Shown piece after piece: positions 8,422 through 16,939 of a DNA stretch of 64,000 nucleotides. How positions within the stretch are numbered: the first letter of the stretch is position 1; every line of letters starts with the position of its first letter. The stretch is from Rhodococcus sp. KBS0724 (GTDB lineage Bacteria > Actinomycetota > Actinomycetes > Mycobacteriales > Mycobacteriaceae), in contig NZ_VCBX02000001.1 in the NCBI RefSeq assembly GCF_005938745.2, positions 5,904,501 through 5,968,500 on the forward strand, read 5' to 3'. The position numbers and the translations under genes were made by a program. Under the pieces are notes generated by a model. The model did no database searches and was not told the DNA's origin. It saw nothing but the letters and a program-made list of their open reading frames with translations.

Positions 8422-9938
8422 ACCGTGCGCAGTTCCCGCTTGAGCAGCTTCCCACTTTGGTTCCGGGGCAGCTCCGGCACGAAACGAACATGCTTGGGCA
8501 CCTTGAAGGGAGCGATCTTCTCCTTCACATAGGCGATCAGCACCTCCGGCGTCAGTGCCTCCTGACCGTCCTTGAGAACCACGATTGCGGTGACCGCTTC
8601 GATCCACTTCTCGTCGGGTGTTCCGATGACGGCAACTTCGGCAACAGCCGGGTGCGTGTAGATGGCGTCTTCGACTTCGCGGGATGCGACGAGAATGCCG
8701 CCCGTGTTGATGACGTCCTTGATGCGGTCGACGACGGTGATGAACCCTTCACTGTCACGCACGACCAGGTCGCCGGAATGAAACCAGCCGTCGCGGAAAG
8801 CTTCTGCAGTTGCTTCCTGGTTCTCCCAGTAGCCATTGCACAGTTGCGGCGAGCGGTAGAGAACCTCTCCGGAAACACCGTCCGGAACATCGTTGCCCTC
8901 GGCGTCGACAACTCGGGTTTCCACGAAGAACACCGCCCGACCGCACGACGACGGCCGATCCGCGTGCTCTTCCGGCTGCAGAACGGCTGCCAGTGGGCCG
9001 ATTTCGGACTGTCCGAAGCAGTTGTAGAAGCCGATGTCCGGGTACCGCTCGCGCAAGCGGTTCAGCACGGTGACCGGCATGATCGACGCACCGTACTGCG
9101 CTTTCTTCAGCGAAGACAGATCACGGGTGTCGAGATCCGGATGATTGGCCAGCGGTACCCAGACGGTGGGAGCGAGGAACAGCGAGCCGATCTTGTCGGC
9201 TTCGATGCGGCGCAGAATCTCCGGGATGTCCGGGGCCGCCATCACGTTGACCGTCGCACCGACTGACAGATACGGAAGCATGAAGACGTGCATTCCCGCA
9301 GAGTGGTACATGGGCATGCAGATCAAGGGGTTATCTGCCTTGTCGAGTCCGAGCGCAATCACCGACGACACGTACTCGTGTACCAGAGCGGCATGAGACA
9401 TCATCGCGCCCTTGGGCTTCGATGTTGTTCCCGACGTGTAGAGCAGCTGTGCCAGATCGGTTGACGAGGCTCTCGATTCGAAGGTCGGGACCTGTCCGGC
9501 GGCGCTGATGGTGACCACCGAGTTCTTGTCGTCACGCAACGGCACAACGTGGTCGATATCAAGATCGCCGCGCACGGAATCGAGCGTCGGCAGCAATGCC
9601 GGATCAACCAGAACAGCCCGAGCGCCGGACTGTGCGACCAGGTAGCGCAGTTCATCACCCTTGAGCGCGTAGTTCACGGGTACGTGTACCAAGCCGGCCC
9701 GGCAACACGCGAGGAACCCGATTACATACGCGTCGGAGTTGGTTCCGTACGCGGCCACCCGATCGCCGTGCTGCAACCCGAGGTTGACGAGATACGCCGC
9801 GACCCGCGTCACCGCCTCGTCGAGCCCCCGATACGTATGTGAGCGATCTTCGAAAACAACAGCTACCCGATCCGGGTACTTGGCCGCCGAGCGCCGAAGC
9901 ACTCCGTCAATGGTGTTGGTCCGCGGGTCCAGGCTCAT
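8418..9938 (-). CDS. AMP-dependent acyl-CoA synthetase (FadD-like)
   Basis: 506-residue member of the ANL superfamily. It activates a carboxylic acid to the acyl-adenylate and then to acyl-CoA. It carries the P-loop-like LLYTSGTTSKPKGAMMSH near residue 165, the YRSPQLCNGYW and WFHSGDL motifs, the hinge region DRIKDVINTGG, and the C-terminal catalytic Lys in QSGKLLKREL. ATG 9938. Downstream of the crotonase-like gene at 9984 with a 45-base gap, so probably one transcript. It would provide the ATP-driven entry into the pathway as an alternative to the CoA-transferases. Acid specificity was not assigned. Confidence 0.88.
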   Translation of the reverse strand: MSLDPRTNTIDGVLRRSAAKYPDRVAVVFEDRSHTYRGLDEAVTRVAAYLVNLGLQHGDRVAAYGTNSDAYVIGFLACCRAGLVHVPVNYALKGDELRYLVAQSGARAVLVDPALLPTLDSVRGDLDIDHVVPLRDDKNSVVTISAAGQVPTFESRASSTDLAQLLYTSGTTSKPKGAMMSHAALVHEYVSSVIALGLDKADNPLICMPMYHSAGMHVFMLPYLSVGATVNVMAAPDIPEILRRIEADKIGSLFLAPTVWVPLANHPDLDTRDLSSLKKAQYGASIMPVTVLNRLRERYPDIGFYNCFGQSEIGPLAAVLQPEEHADRPSSCGRAVFFVETRVVDAEGNDVPDGVSGEVLYRSPQLCNGYWENQEATAEAFRDGWFHSGDLVVRDSEGFITVVDRIKDVINTGGILVASREVEDAIYTHPAVAEVAVIGTPDEKWIEAVTAIVVLKDGQEALTPEVLIAYVKEKIAPFKVPKHVRFVPELPRNQSGKLLKRELRTV

Positions 9939-9983
9939 GCACGATAGATTATCGGACGTCCAACTAATCCGAAAGGGTGTTGT

Positions 9984-10781
9984 TCATTTGTTCTGCCACT
10001 GCGGCGCCCGCTTATCCACAAACGCCTGCATACCTTCCTGAGCGTCGCAGGTCACGGCGTTTGTTGCCATCGTTTCCGCCATTGCCTCGTAGGCCTGCGC
10101 CTGGGGCAGATCGATCTGCTGATAGAACGCCTGCTTACCGATCTTCACTGTCAGCGGGCTGGCAGTCGTGATCTTGGCGGCCAGTTCCCGCACTTCCCGG
10201 TCCAGGTCTTCTGGTTCTACGACGAAGTTCACCAGACCCCAATCGGCAGCGGTCTCGGCGTCGATCGTCTGGCCCGTCAGCAGCATCTGCATCGACCGCT
10301 TGCGGCCAACCGCCCTACTCAGGGCCACCATCGGCGTAGAGCAGAACAAGCCGATCTTGACTCCGGGAGTACCGAAAACAGCATTCGACGCCGCCACCAC
10401 AAGGTCGCACGACGCCGCCAACTGGCATCCCGCCGCGATTGCCGGTCCCTGCACCGCAGCGATCACCGGCTGGGCAATCTGCTGGACCGTCTCCATCATC
10501 TCGGTGCAGCCGTCGAAGATCGCGCGCTCGTCATCGAGAGTGCGGCCGATCATCTCCGTCAGATCGTGGCCGGCCGAGAACACCGGCCCCTCAGCTCGCA
10601 CGACAACAATCCGGACGCGGGGGTCGGCGGAGAGTTCCCGAAGGCCCGTGGTCACCTCCCGCATGGTCTGCGCCGAGAGCGGATTGCGCCGCTGCGGCTG
10701 ATCGAGGGTCAGAAATCCGATTCCTGTCGACTCGTCGACTGATGTAGCTACCGCGCTCTCGTTTATCTGCGTCTTCGACAT
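9984..10781 (-). CDS. Crotonase-superfamily protein, ECHDC3-like, lacking both usual glutamates
   Basis: 265-residue single-domain crotonase with intact C-terminal helices (ITTASPLTVKIGKQAF onward). The oxyanion-hole segment FSAGHDL is present. The two glutamates of true enoyl-CoA hydratases are replaced: AAGCQLAASCD has Gln, and FGTPGVKIGLFCSTP has Gly where Glu is expected. The GLFCSTP motif is typical of the ECHDC3 branch. A standard hydratase reaction is therefore doubtful; isomerase, hydrolase or an accessory role is possible. ATG 10781 with AGAGGA just upstream. Precedes the acyl-CoA synthetase gene on the same strand and is divergent from the aldehyde dehydrogenase. Confidence 0.85.
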   Translation of the reverse strand: MSKTQINESAVATSVDESTGIGFLTLDQPQRRNPLSAQTMREVTTGLRELSADPRVRIVVVRAEGPVFSAGHDLTEMIGRTLDDERAIFDGCTEMMETVQQIAQPVIAAVQGPAIAAGCQLAASCDLVVAASNAVFGTPGVKIGLFCSTPMVALSRAVGRKRSMQMLLTGQTIDAETAADWGLVNFVVEPEDLDREVRELAAKITTASPLTVKIGKQAFYQQIDLPQAQAYEAMAETMATNAVTCDAQEGMQAFVDKRAPQWQNK

Positions 10782-10891
10782 GCGTCCTCTCTACCAATCG
10801 AATCCGTCCCGGTCAACGAGACGAAACGGGCAGTTCATACCGAAGCGTCGATACCTTTTCAGCTAATACTTCGCCACTACGAGGAGTGCCC

Positions 10892-12322
10892 ATGAGCACC
10901 GACGCCATCATCACCACCGACCTTGCGCAGATCCTGCACGCACAACAGGCCGCCTCCCGCGCCGCGGGAGCGCCGAGCGCAGAGGAACGTCGCCGGCGCA
11001 TCCAACAGGTGATCGACCTGCTCGTGGCGAACCACAAAGATCTGACCGAAGCCATGAACGAAGATTTCGGCGGACGCCTCCCGGCCTACTCGGTCATGAA
11101 TGACGTTCTCGGATCAATGGTTTCACTCAAGCATGTCCGAGATTCCCTCGACGAGTGGATGGTTCGCTCGCCGCGCTCCACCGGCGCCGTCCAGGAACAG
11201 CTGGGCGCCAAGGCCTACGTCGCGTACCAGCCCAAGGGCTCCATCGGCATCATCGGCACCTGGAACGCACCCCTCTTCACGCTCTTGAGCCCCCTCGCCT
11301 GCGCACTCGGAGCCGGCAACCGTGCCATTCTGAAGCCTTCCGAAATCGTGCCGCACACCGCTGCCGTCTTGGCTGATGCTGCAGCACGCGCCCTCGACCC
11401 CCTCGAAATCGCCGTCGTCACAGGTGGACCCGATGTCGCTGACAAGCTCACCTCGCTCCCCTTCGACCACTTGGTCTTCACCGGAAGCACGTCCGTCGGC
11501 AAGCTGGTGATGGCCAACGCCGCGAAGAACCTCGTCCCGGTCACTCTCGAACTCGGTGGAAAGTCGCCGAGCGTTCTGGGTAAGAGCGCCGACTTCGACG
11601 AAGCTGCCCGCCGCTTGGCTATTGCGAAGTCCACCAACGGTGGTCAACTCTGTGTCTCGCCCGACCTGATCTACGTTCCGCGTGAAGGCATCGAACGCTT
11701 CATCACCGCGTTCGCCGATTCGTTCACCGGTCTCTTCCCCACCGTTGCCGACAACACCGACATGGTCTCCATCGTCAACGACCGCCATCTCGCCCGTATC
11801 GAGGGATACATCGCCGATGCCGCCGATCGCGGCGCGCGCATCATCACCGTTCCCGACGAAGAACTTTCGGCTGACACACGACGACGTCCATTGCGGTTGG
11901 TCGTCGATCCCCCGGTGGATGCCGAGATCATGAAGGAGGAGATCTTCGGACCGGCCGTCGTGATCTTGCCTTACGACGAGATGGACGCCGTTGTCGCCGA
12001 TATCAACTCGCGCCCGAAGCCGTTGGCGCTGTACTACTTCGGCACCGATCTCGACGAGAAGGAATCCGTGCTCGAACGCACCAATTCCGGTGGTGTCACG
12101 ATCAACGACGCGATGGCGCACCCCGGCCTCTCCGACGCACCGTTCGGTGGTGTCGGCGCATCCGGAATCGGTCACTACCACGGCCGCGAAGGCTTCCTCG
12201 AGTTCAGCCACGCACGTACGGTTCTCGAAGCAGCAGAACATGATCCGCGCGGCGAGTGGGGCATGTTGCCGCCGTACGGCGACAGCTTCGAGCAGATGAT
12301 GCTGGCTCAGGTCACTCCGTAG
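10892..12322 (+). CDS. Aldehyde dehydrogenase, coniferyl-aldehyde dehydrogenase-like
   Basis: 476-residue NAD(P)-dependent aldehyde dehydrogenase. The catalytic Glu lies in LELGGKSP and the nucleophilic Cys in GGQLCVSP; VFTGSTSVGK is the cofactor-binding loop. The overall pattern, with a compact N-terminus and an ALYYFG segment, resembles the coniferyl-aldehyde/ALDH3-like group that oxidises aromatic or long-chain aldehydes to acids. ATG 10892 has GAGGAG about five bases upstream; a GTG at 10886 inside that element was rejected. Monocistronic, followed by a strong terminator. An acid product could feed the acyl-CoA ligase transcribed divergently. Confidence 0.87.
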   Translation: MSTDAIITTDLAQILHAQQAASRAAGAPSAEERRRRIQQVIDLLVANHKDLTEAMNEDFGGRLPAYSVMNDVLGSMVSLKHVRDSLDEWMVRSPRSTGAVQEQLGAKAYVAYQPKGSIGIIGTWNAPLFTLLSPLACALGAGNRAILKPSEIVPHTAAVLADAAARALDPLEIAVVTGGPDVADKLTSLPFDHLVFTGSTSVGKLVMANAAKNLVPVTLELGGKSPSVLGKSADFDEAARRLAIAKSTNGGQLCVSPDLIYVPREGIERFITAFADSFTGLFPTVADNTDMVSIVNDRHLARIEGYIADAADRGARIITVPDEELSADTRRRPLRLVVDPPVDAEIMKEEIFGPAVVILPYDEMDAVVADINSRPKPLALYYFGTDLDEKESVLERTNSGGVTINDAMAHPGLSDAPFGGVGASGIGHYHGREGFLEFSHARTVLEAAEHDPRGEWGMLPPYGDSFEQMMLAQVTP

Positions 12323-12333
12323 CGACTCCGCCC

Positions 12334-12377
12334 CTGTGAGCCTTTCCGGTAGTCATCGCTACCGGAAAGGCTCACAG
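12334..12377. terminator. Bidirectional rho-independent-like terminator
   Basis: Perfect 19-base arms (12334-12352 and 12359-12377) with a 6-base loop, between the converging aldehyde dehydrogenase and SEC-C genes. No clear T tract follows, as is common in actinomycetes. It can serve both strands. Confidence 0.8.
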
Positions 12378-12384
12378 GCGCAGC

Positions 12385-14292
12385 CTAGGCGAACCGAGCA
12401 CTCAAGAACTCGACCAACTGCCAGGGCTCTGTCTCCGGTGAATCGAGCAAGGCAATCAGCCCGTCCTTGTCTGCGGCTGTGATCGGCTCGATTCCGCCGA
12501 AGGTCCGCATCGCGCTGCCCGCGGACAACACTCGCGCGCAGACCAACGAACCAGCTTCGAGGTTCAGACTTCCCCATTCGTCGGCGACGTCGTGCGCCAC
12601 GCCACTTCGGACGTCGCTCAATGTCAGTGATGTACCGGGCACCGTCGCGGTAACCTCGTACACCGATTGCGGCACCTGCAACCATTGCTGCGCCAGTTCC
12701 AATTCGTCGGCAGGCAGCAGTTCACCACGCCGCTCGACAAACACTCCGAAGATGTTGCTGTCGAAAAGTGCTGTGTCGACGGCCAATCCGCCTTCGAGTG
12801 CCCGGGTCAATGCGTCGTCGTCATCCCAATGCTGGGCGCGAATCTCGGCAAGGTCGAAGACAACATCGAAATACTCGGGGCTGCGTGAGAACAATTGCGC
12901 CTTGACGTACAGCCAATTTGCCCGGTCGTCGAAGGTGATTTCCGACTTACCCAGATGGCAGACCTTGTACTTGCGCCCAGATCCACACCAGCACTTGTCG
13001 TTACGGCCAAGTTCAGGATGTTCCGCCGGCGCATAGCGCGCGAGTACGTCGTGCAGAATCTCCGACTCTCCGCCTTCGATCCGGCCGAGCAATGCAAGCG
13101 CCCGCGTTGCGTCGCTCCGATCCGCCGCAAGCAGAGCAAGCTCGAAAATCGCCGGTACCCAATCGGGATCGCGATCGAGCGCGCTCTCGTAGTAGGCCTC
13201 GGCCACAATGACCTTGCCGAGACGATCTGCCGCCTTACCTGCCAGCCAGTACGCGGCGGGCTTGACCCGACGAGGTCCCTTGTCGGCCAGCGCCGTGGCC
13301 ACGGCGTGCAAGACCTCGTCGTGGTCGTCGAGTTCGGACAACAATTCGAGTGCCGCCGCAGCTGCAGGCGGTTCGGCAACCGCCACATAGATCTGCGGGT
13401 TCTCCGTGATCTGCTGACGCGCCCAATCACCGATTGCCGACGTGTCTTCCGGGAATTCGAGATGCGCGGCCGACACCAGATCGACCAGTGCGATCACCGC
13501 AGCTGCCTCGTCGGGGTGCAGGTTGTCGCGAATCTCGAGCATCCGCGCGCGGTTCGCCAAGTGGAACGCCTCGAAATCGAAACCTTCGATTGCGACGTAA
13601 TCGCCGTCGCGTACGTAGCCGGCGGATTCGAGCAGTTCCCCCAGCGGAGCCGCGGGCTGCCGGAACAGTGTCGGCTCCTCGAGCATCAGCTGCCACACAA
13701 TCGCGTCGAGCGTTTCAGCGCCGGTATCGGTGAGGATGCTCGCGAGCACGTCCGCAAATCCAGGCGTCGGATCGACTACCTCTGCGACGGTACAGAGTGT
13801 CAGCTCACGATCGGCGACAAACAGCCCGATCAGATCGCCTGCCGAGCATTCCGACAATGCGTCGGGGGCAAGCAGAAAACCTTCGTCAGCCGGGAACGTC
13901 GGGTCGTCGATTCCGCGTTCGGCCAGGGCCGCGTCGTCGAGCCCACGGTGTACGACGCGAATCTCCCGATCCTCGGCGTCGTCGAAGCTGTCGAGGAAAA
14001 CACGCAAGACCATGAGGTCGGGGTTCGCGTCGAGAACGCCCGAGCTGATCTCGGCGTCGGTCAGGCGATGCGTGAGTATGCGGTGCTCGAACAGTGTGTC
14101 GAGCGCGGCATAACGGGCCCCGGTCAGATAGCCGAGCAGCGGATCCTCGACGTACTCGACGAACTCCGTCATATCGTCGGGTGTTCCATGGCCGGCATCA
14201 GCCAGCAACTTTCCCCAGTCAGCAGCGGTCTGGGGGCCATGTTCGCGCAACAACTCCATCGCAGCTTCGGCGATCAAGTCATTGGGGTCCAT
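12385..14292 (-). CDS. SEC-C motif protein with helical repeat region (intact paralogue)
   Basis: About 635 residues, acidic, function unknown. The middle contains a TPR-like helical stretch (about 310-420: AAYWLAGKAADRLG, YYESALDRDPDWVP). It is followed by a SEC-C zinc-binding motif, CWCGSGRKYKVCH (bases about 12958-12993), of the kind that binds zinc at the SecA C-terminus and in many stand-alone proteins. The N-terminal 200 residues and the C-terminal tail are unassigned. ATG 14292 has AGGTGA eight bases upstream; GTG 14304 would add four residues. A tandem paralogue lies immediately upstream on the same strand, interrupted by a stop codon. Confidence 0.82.
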   Translation of the reverse strand: MDPNDLIAEAAMELLREHGPQTAADWGKLLADAGHGTPDDMTEFVEYVEDPLLGYLTGARYAALDTLFEHRILTHRLTDAEISSGVLDANPDLMVLRVFLDSFDDAEDREIRVVHRGLDDAALAERGIDDPTFPADEGFLLAPDALSECSAGDLIGLFVADRELTLCTVAEVVDPTPGFADVLASILTDTGAETLDAIVWQLMLEEPTLFRQPAAPLGELLESAGYVRDGDYVAIEGFDFEAFHLANRARMLEIRDNLHPDEAAAVIALVDLVSAAHLEFPEDTSAIGDWARQQITENPQIYVAVAEPPAAAAALELLSELDDHDEVLHAVATALADKGPRRVKPAAYWLAGKAADRLGKVIVAEAYYESALDRDPDWVPAIFELALLAADRSDATRALALLGRIEGGESEILHDVLARYAPAEHPELGRNDKCWCGSGRKYKVCHLGKSEITFDDRANWLYVKAQLFSRSPEYFDVVFDLAEIRAQHWDDDDALTRALEGGLAVDTALFDSNIFGVFVERRGELLPADELELAQQWLQVPQSVYEVTATVPGTSLTLSDVRSGVAHDVADEWGSLNLEAGSLVCARVLSAGSAMRTFGGIEPITAADKDGLIALLDSPETEPWQLVEFLSARFA

Positions 14293-14366
14293 AGGTTCGG
14301 TCACCTATCCAACTTTATCGGGTAGGCCCCGGCACGAGTATTCCGCATCGACCAGCGCCGACGCCC

Positions 14367-15515
14367 TCAGCTCAGCACTCTGATCAGCTCGGCGACATCT
14401 TGATGATCCCGCCCGAGAACCTGGAGCACATTGGCGGCCTGCAATTCGGAGGACACGATGACGCTGCCGACAACCTGGGCACTCGAACCTGCAGGCAAAA
14501 CGCGGGCACACACCAAATCGCCGGGCTCGAGACCGGCAGCACCGCTGACGGTCACGGTGTCGCCGGATCGGCGATCCAGCAGCGTGTTGATCTCATCGAC
14601 TTCGAACACGGACCGCTCGACATCGAGCCATCGAAGTGCCGTACCCACCTCATGTTCGGTGAGTAATGTTCCGCGGCGGGCAATGAACTGCGCGAAGATC
14701 CCACCCTCGAACAGCGCGATATCCAAGGCCGGACCGTCGAAAATACTTCGATCATCGTCAGCCGCGCCGGCAGCGACAAGATCATCGAACTCGACAACCA
14801 TGTCGGCAAATTCGGAGGAAAACGCGAACATGCACGCCTTCTTGTAGAGCCAGCGGCCGTCTTCTCGAACCGACTCGTCAACCTTCCCCAGGTGACACAC
14901 CTTGTACTTCCGGCCGGATCCGCACCAGCACTTGTCGTTACGACCCAGCTCGGGATGCTCCACTGGAATGTACTCCTGCAGCACTTCGTACAGGGTTTCC
15001 TCGGATCCGCCTTCGATTCTGCCCAACAAGGACAGTGCTCGGGTCGCGTCACTCCTGTCGGCGGCAAACTGTGCGAGCTCGAAAAGTGCCGGACCCCAAT
15101 CAGCTTCCCATTCCAGCGCCTTCTCGTAATGCACTTCTGCGTCGAGAACGCGTCCGAGACGATCAGCCGCCTTACCTGCCAACCAATGTGCAGCAGGCTT
15201 GACAACCTTCGGACCGCGTTCGGCCAGTTCCCCGCCGAGCGCTTCGAGGATCATGTCCGCGGTGGGGTCCTGCTTCCGGAACCCCAGATCGAACGCCGCC
15301 ACGGCAGCACCCGCATCTGCAAGGGCAGCAAACGCATCAGGAACGACACCGACATGTCGACGAGCCCAGTCACGAAGGTCCAGATTCTCGATCTCGGCGT
15401 CGACGTATCCCCGCTCAGCCAGGTCGACAAAAGCTACAACGGCCACAGCTTCGTCGTGCGCGAGATCGTACGTCGACGCAATCTCCGCGGTGCGAATTTG
15501 GGCGGCATAGGCCAC
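14367..15515 (-). pseudogene. SEC-C motif paralogue, C-terminal part (after an in-frame TGA)
   Basis: 382-residue reading frame aligning with residues of about 240 onward of the SEC-C protein at 12385-14292. It includes the helical repeat segment (HWLAGKAADRLGRVLDAEVHYEKALEWE) and CWCGSGRKYKVCH at bases about 14901-14931. It is in the same frame as the upstream fragment (15546-16214). Only one TGA (15546-15548) separates them, and codons GAACTCCTTGCG onward continue the alignment. The first start codon after the stop is GTG 15515. It may be a broken gene, or a second protein produced by re-initiation. No separate ribosome-binding site is evident. Confidence 0.7.
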
Positions 15516-15545
15516 AAAGTCGAATCCATTGCGCGCAAGGAGTTC

Positions 15546-16214
15546 TCACTGATCCTCGTATCCTGCCGCCGCGAACATCTCACCGAACGGAGTGCTGGGA
15601 ACAGTGAACAACGACGAGTCGTCGACAGCGAGTTGCCAGCCCACTGCTTCGAGCGCTTCCACACCGTTTTCGGCGACCATCTTCTCGAGTGCCTGCGCCA
15701 GATCCGGCTCGTCCTCGACATCCGCCTGCCACACCGTCAGCTCACCGTCTTCGACGGCAACCGCGACCAGATCCCCAGCCGTAAAGTTTGCCAATGCCCC
15801 GCGGGGCAAGACAACAACACGGCGACTGAGAACAGCATCAATCCCACGCTCTCGCAACAAGTCTTGTTCGAACTCCGCTTCGAAAACTCGAGCTTCGCCG
15901 CCGATGCTCGACGCGAAACGCAGCACCGGTTCGAGGTCGGGCGTCGCCTCGAGCACCTCCGACGCGATCTCGACATCGCTGAGTCGGTGTGTGAACACCA
16001 ACCCTTCGAGCAGTCCGTCGAGAGCGACGTACTGACCGCCGGGAAGGTACCCGATAATCGGATCATCAAGGTACTCGAGCACTTCCGCGATGTCTGACGG
16101 AGAGCCGAACTCACTGACGCACTGCGCCCATTCTTCGAGACCGAGCGGACCGCGCTCACGCAGAGCGGTCATCGCAGCAGTAGCGAGGGCATTGTCGTCG
16201 ACTTCGTTCACCAC
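15546..16214 (-). pseudogene. SEC-C motif paralogue, N-terminal part (ends at premature TGA)
   Basis: 222-residue frame matching the first third of the SEC-C protein at 12385-14292, for example VEYVEDPLLGYLTGARYAALD there versus LEYLDDPIIGYLPGGQYVALD here. It ends in PFGEMFAAAGYEDQ then TGA, where the paralogue continues without interruption. It lacks the zinc motif, which lies downstream after the stop. Starts at GTG 16214 or GTG 16211 with a weak upstream signal. Removing the single stop would give one protein of about 616 residues. Possible explanations are a strain-specific nonsense mutation, a sequencing error, or true splitting. Confidence 0.7.
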
Positions 16215-16255
16215 CCAATAGTAGGCGAGCGCGGAGGCTCGCCCGCCTGCCCCGA

Positions 16256-16921
16256 CTAGCCGAGGCCGCTGACCCCTTCACCCAGAACCATCGCGCCGAG
16301 CAGAGCCAAGATCACCGTCATCATGACGGCGTTGTTGGCAGCCATCCACGACTTTGCCGAGTCCAGCATCGACGCGGCGCGCTCGCCGAATACAAGGTTG
16401 ACCACAACCGGTGCAGCTACGGCGATGCTCGCAACAATCGTGAACACAACGGCGGCGATGGCTTGCTCTGCCACGACGTAGGTTCCGGCGGCAATGGCCG
16501 CGCCTCCCGCGACGGCAAGGGCAGCATTCTTGGGATTGGCCGCTGAGAGCAACGCGATTCCCAGGGATTTCAGCGGGCTGAGCGAGCCGACACTCGTCAT
16601 CCACTTCGGTTGCGTCGGTTCTTCGCCGTCTCGCGGTCGCGATCGCCATTGCCTGAATGCGAGAGCGAAGAGGACTAACCCCAGCACTATCCGAACGATA
16701 CTTGCCCATCGTGTGGTCTCTGTTTCGGGCACAGCCGTGTCGACGAAAGCGATAGTCAGCGCCACCACGGTTCCGATGCCCACAACCCAGCCGAGAATGA
16801 ATGCCGCAACCGAGCGTCGAGCACCCGCAGTGACCAGCATGAGAACCACAACTGCCATCGGCACGGACACAACCGCCAAGCCGACTGCAACGGGCAATGA
16901 TTGACCTAGCGCATGCAGCAC
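16256..16921 (-). CDS. GAP-family (LysE-like) membrane protein
   Basis: 221-residue integral membrane protein with about six hydrophobic segments: residues about 10-32, 36-60, 70-88, 112-135, 140-175 and 195-218. The layout and the LLSAANPKNAALAVAGG motif in the middle match the GAP/Sap family of LysE-like transporters, which in mycobacteria includes proteins tied to surface glycolipid export. Substrate unknown. GTG 16921 has GAGAGGA five bases upstream. It lies between the SEC-C genes and the aminopropyltransferase operon on the same strand, 18 bases after the aminopropyltransferase stop, and may be the last gene of that operon. Confidence 0.75.
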   Translation of the reverse strand: MLHALGQSLPVAVGLAVVSVPMAVVVLMLVTAGARRSVAAFILGWVVGIGTVVALTIAFVDTAVPETETTRWASIVRIVLGLVLFALAFRQWRSRPRDGEEPTQPKWMTSVGSLSPLKSLGIALLSAANPKNAALAVAGGAAIAAGTYVVAEQAIAAVVFTIVASIAVAAPVVVNLVFGERAASMLDSAKSWMAANNAVMMTVILALLGAMVLGEGVSGLG

Positions 16922-16939
16922 GTGGGTCCTCTCGGTTAG

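Noticed and set aside
11123..12241. Long minus-strand open frame opposite the aldehyde dehydrogenase
   Set aside because: A codon-bias shadow typical of GC-rich genes; no family resemblance. The plus-strand gene is unmistakable.
15546..15548. Selenocysteine readthrough at the TGA
   Set aside because: The paralogue has Gly here, not Cys, and I saw no SECIS-like element or Sec genes in the window.
12895..16097. Long plus-strand open frames across the SEC-C genes
   Set aside because: Antisense shadows with Arg/Cys-rich, family-free translations; the minus-strand proteins carry recognisable motifs.
14367..16214. Frameshift as the cause of the split SEC-C gene
   Set aside because: Both parts are in the same frame (16214 to 15515 is a multiple of three); only a TGA separates them.
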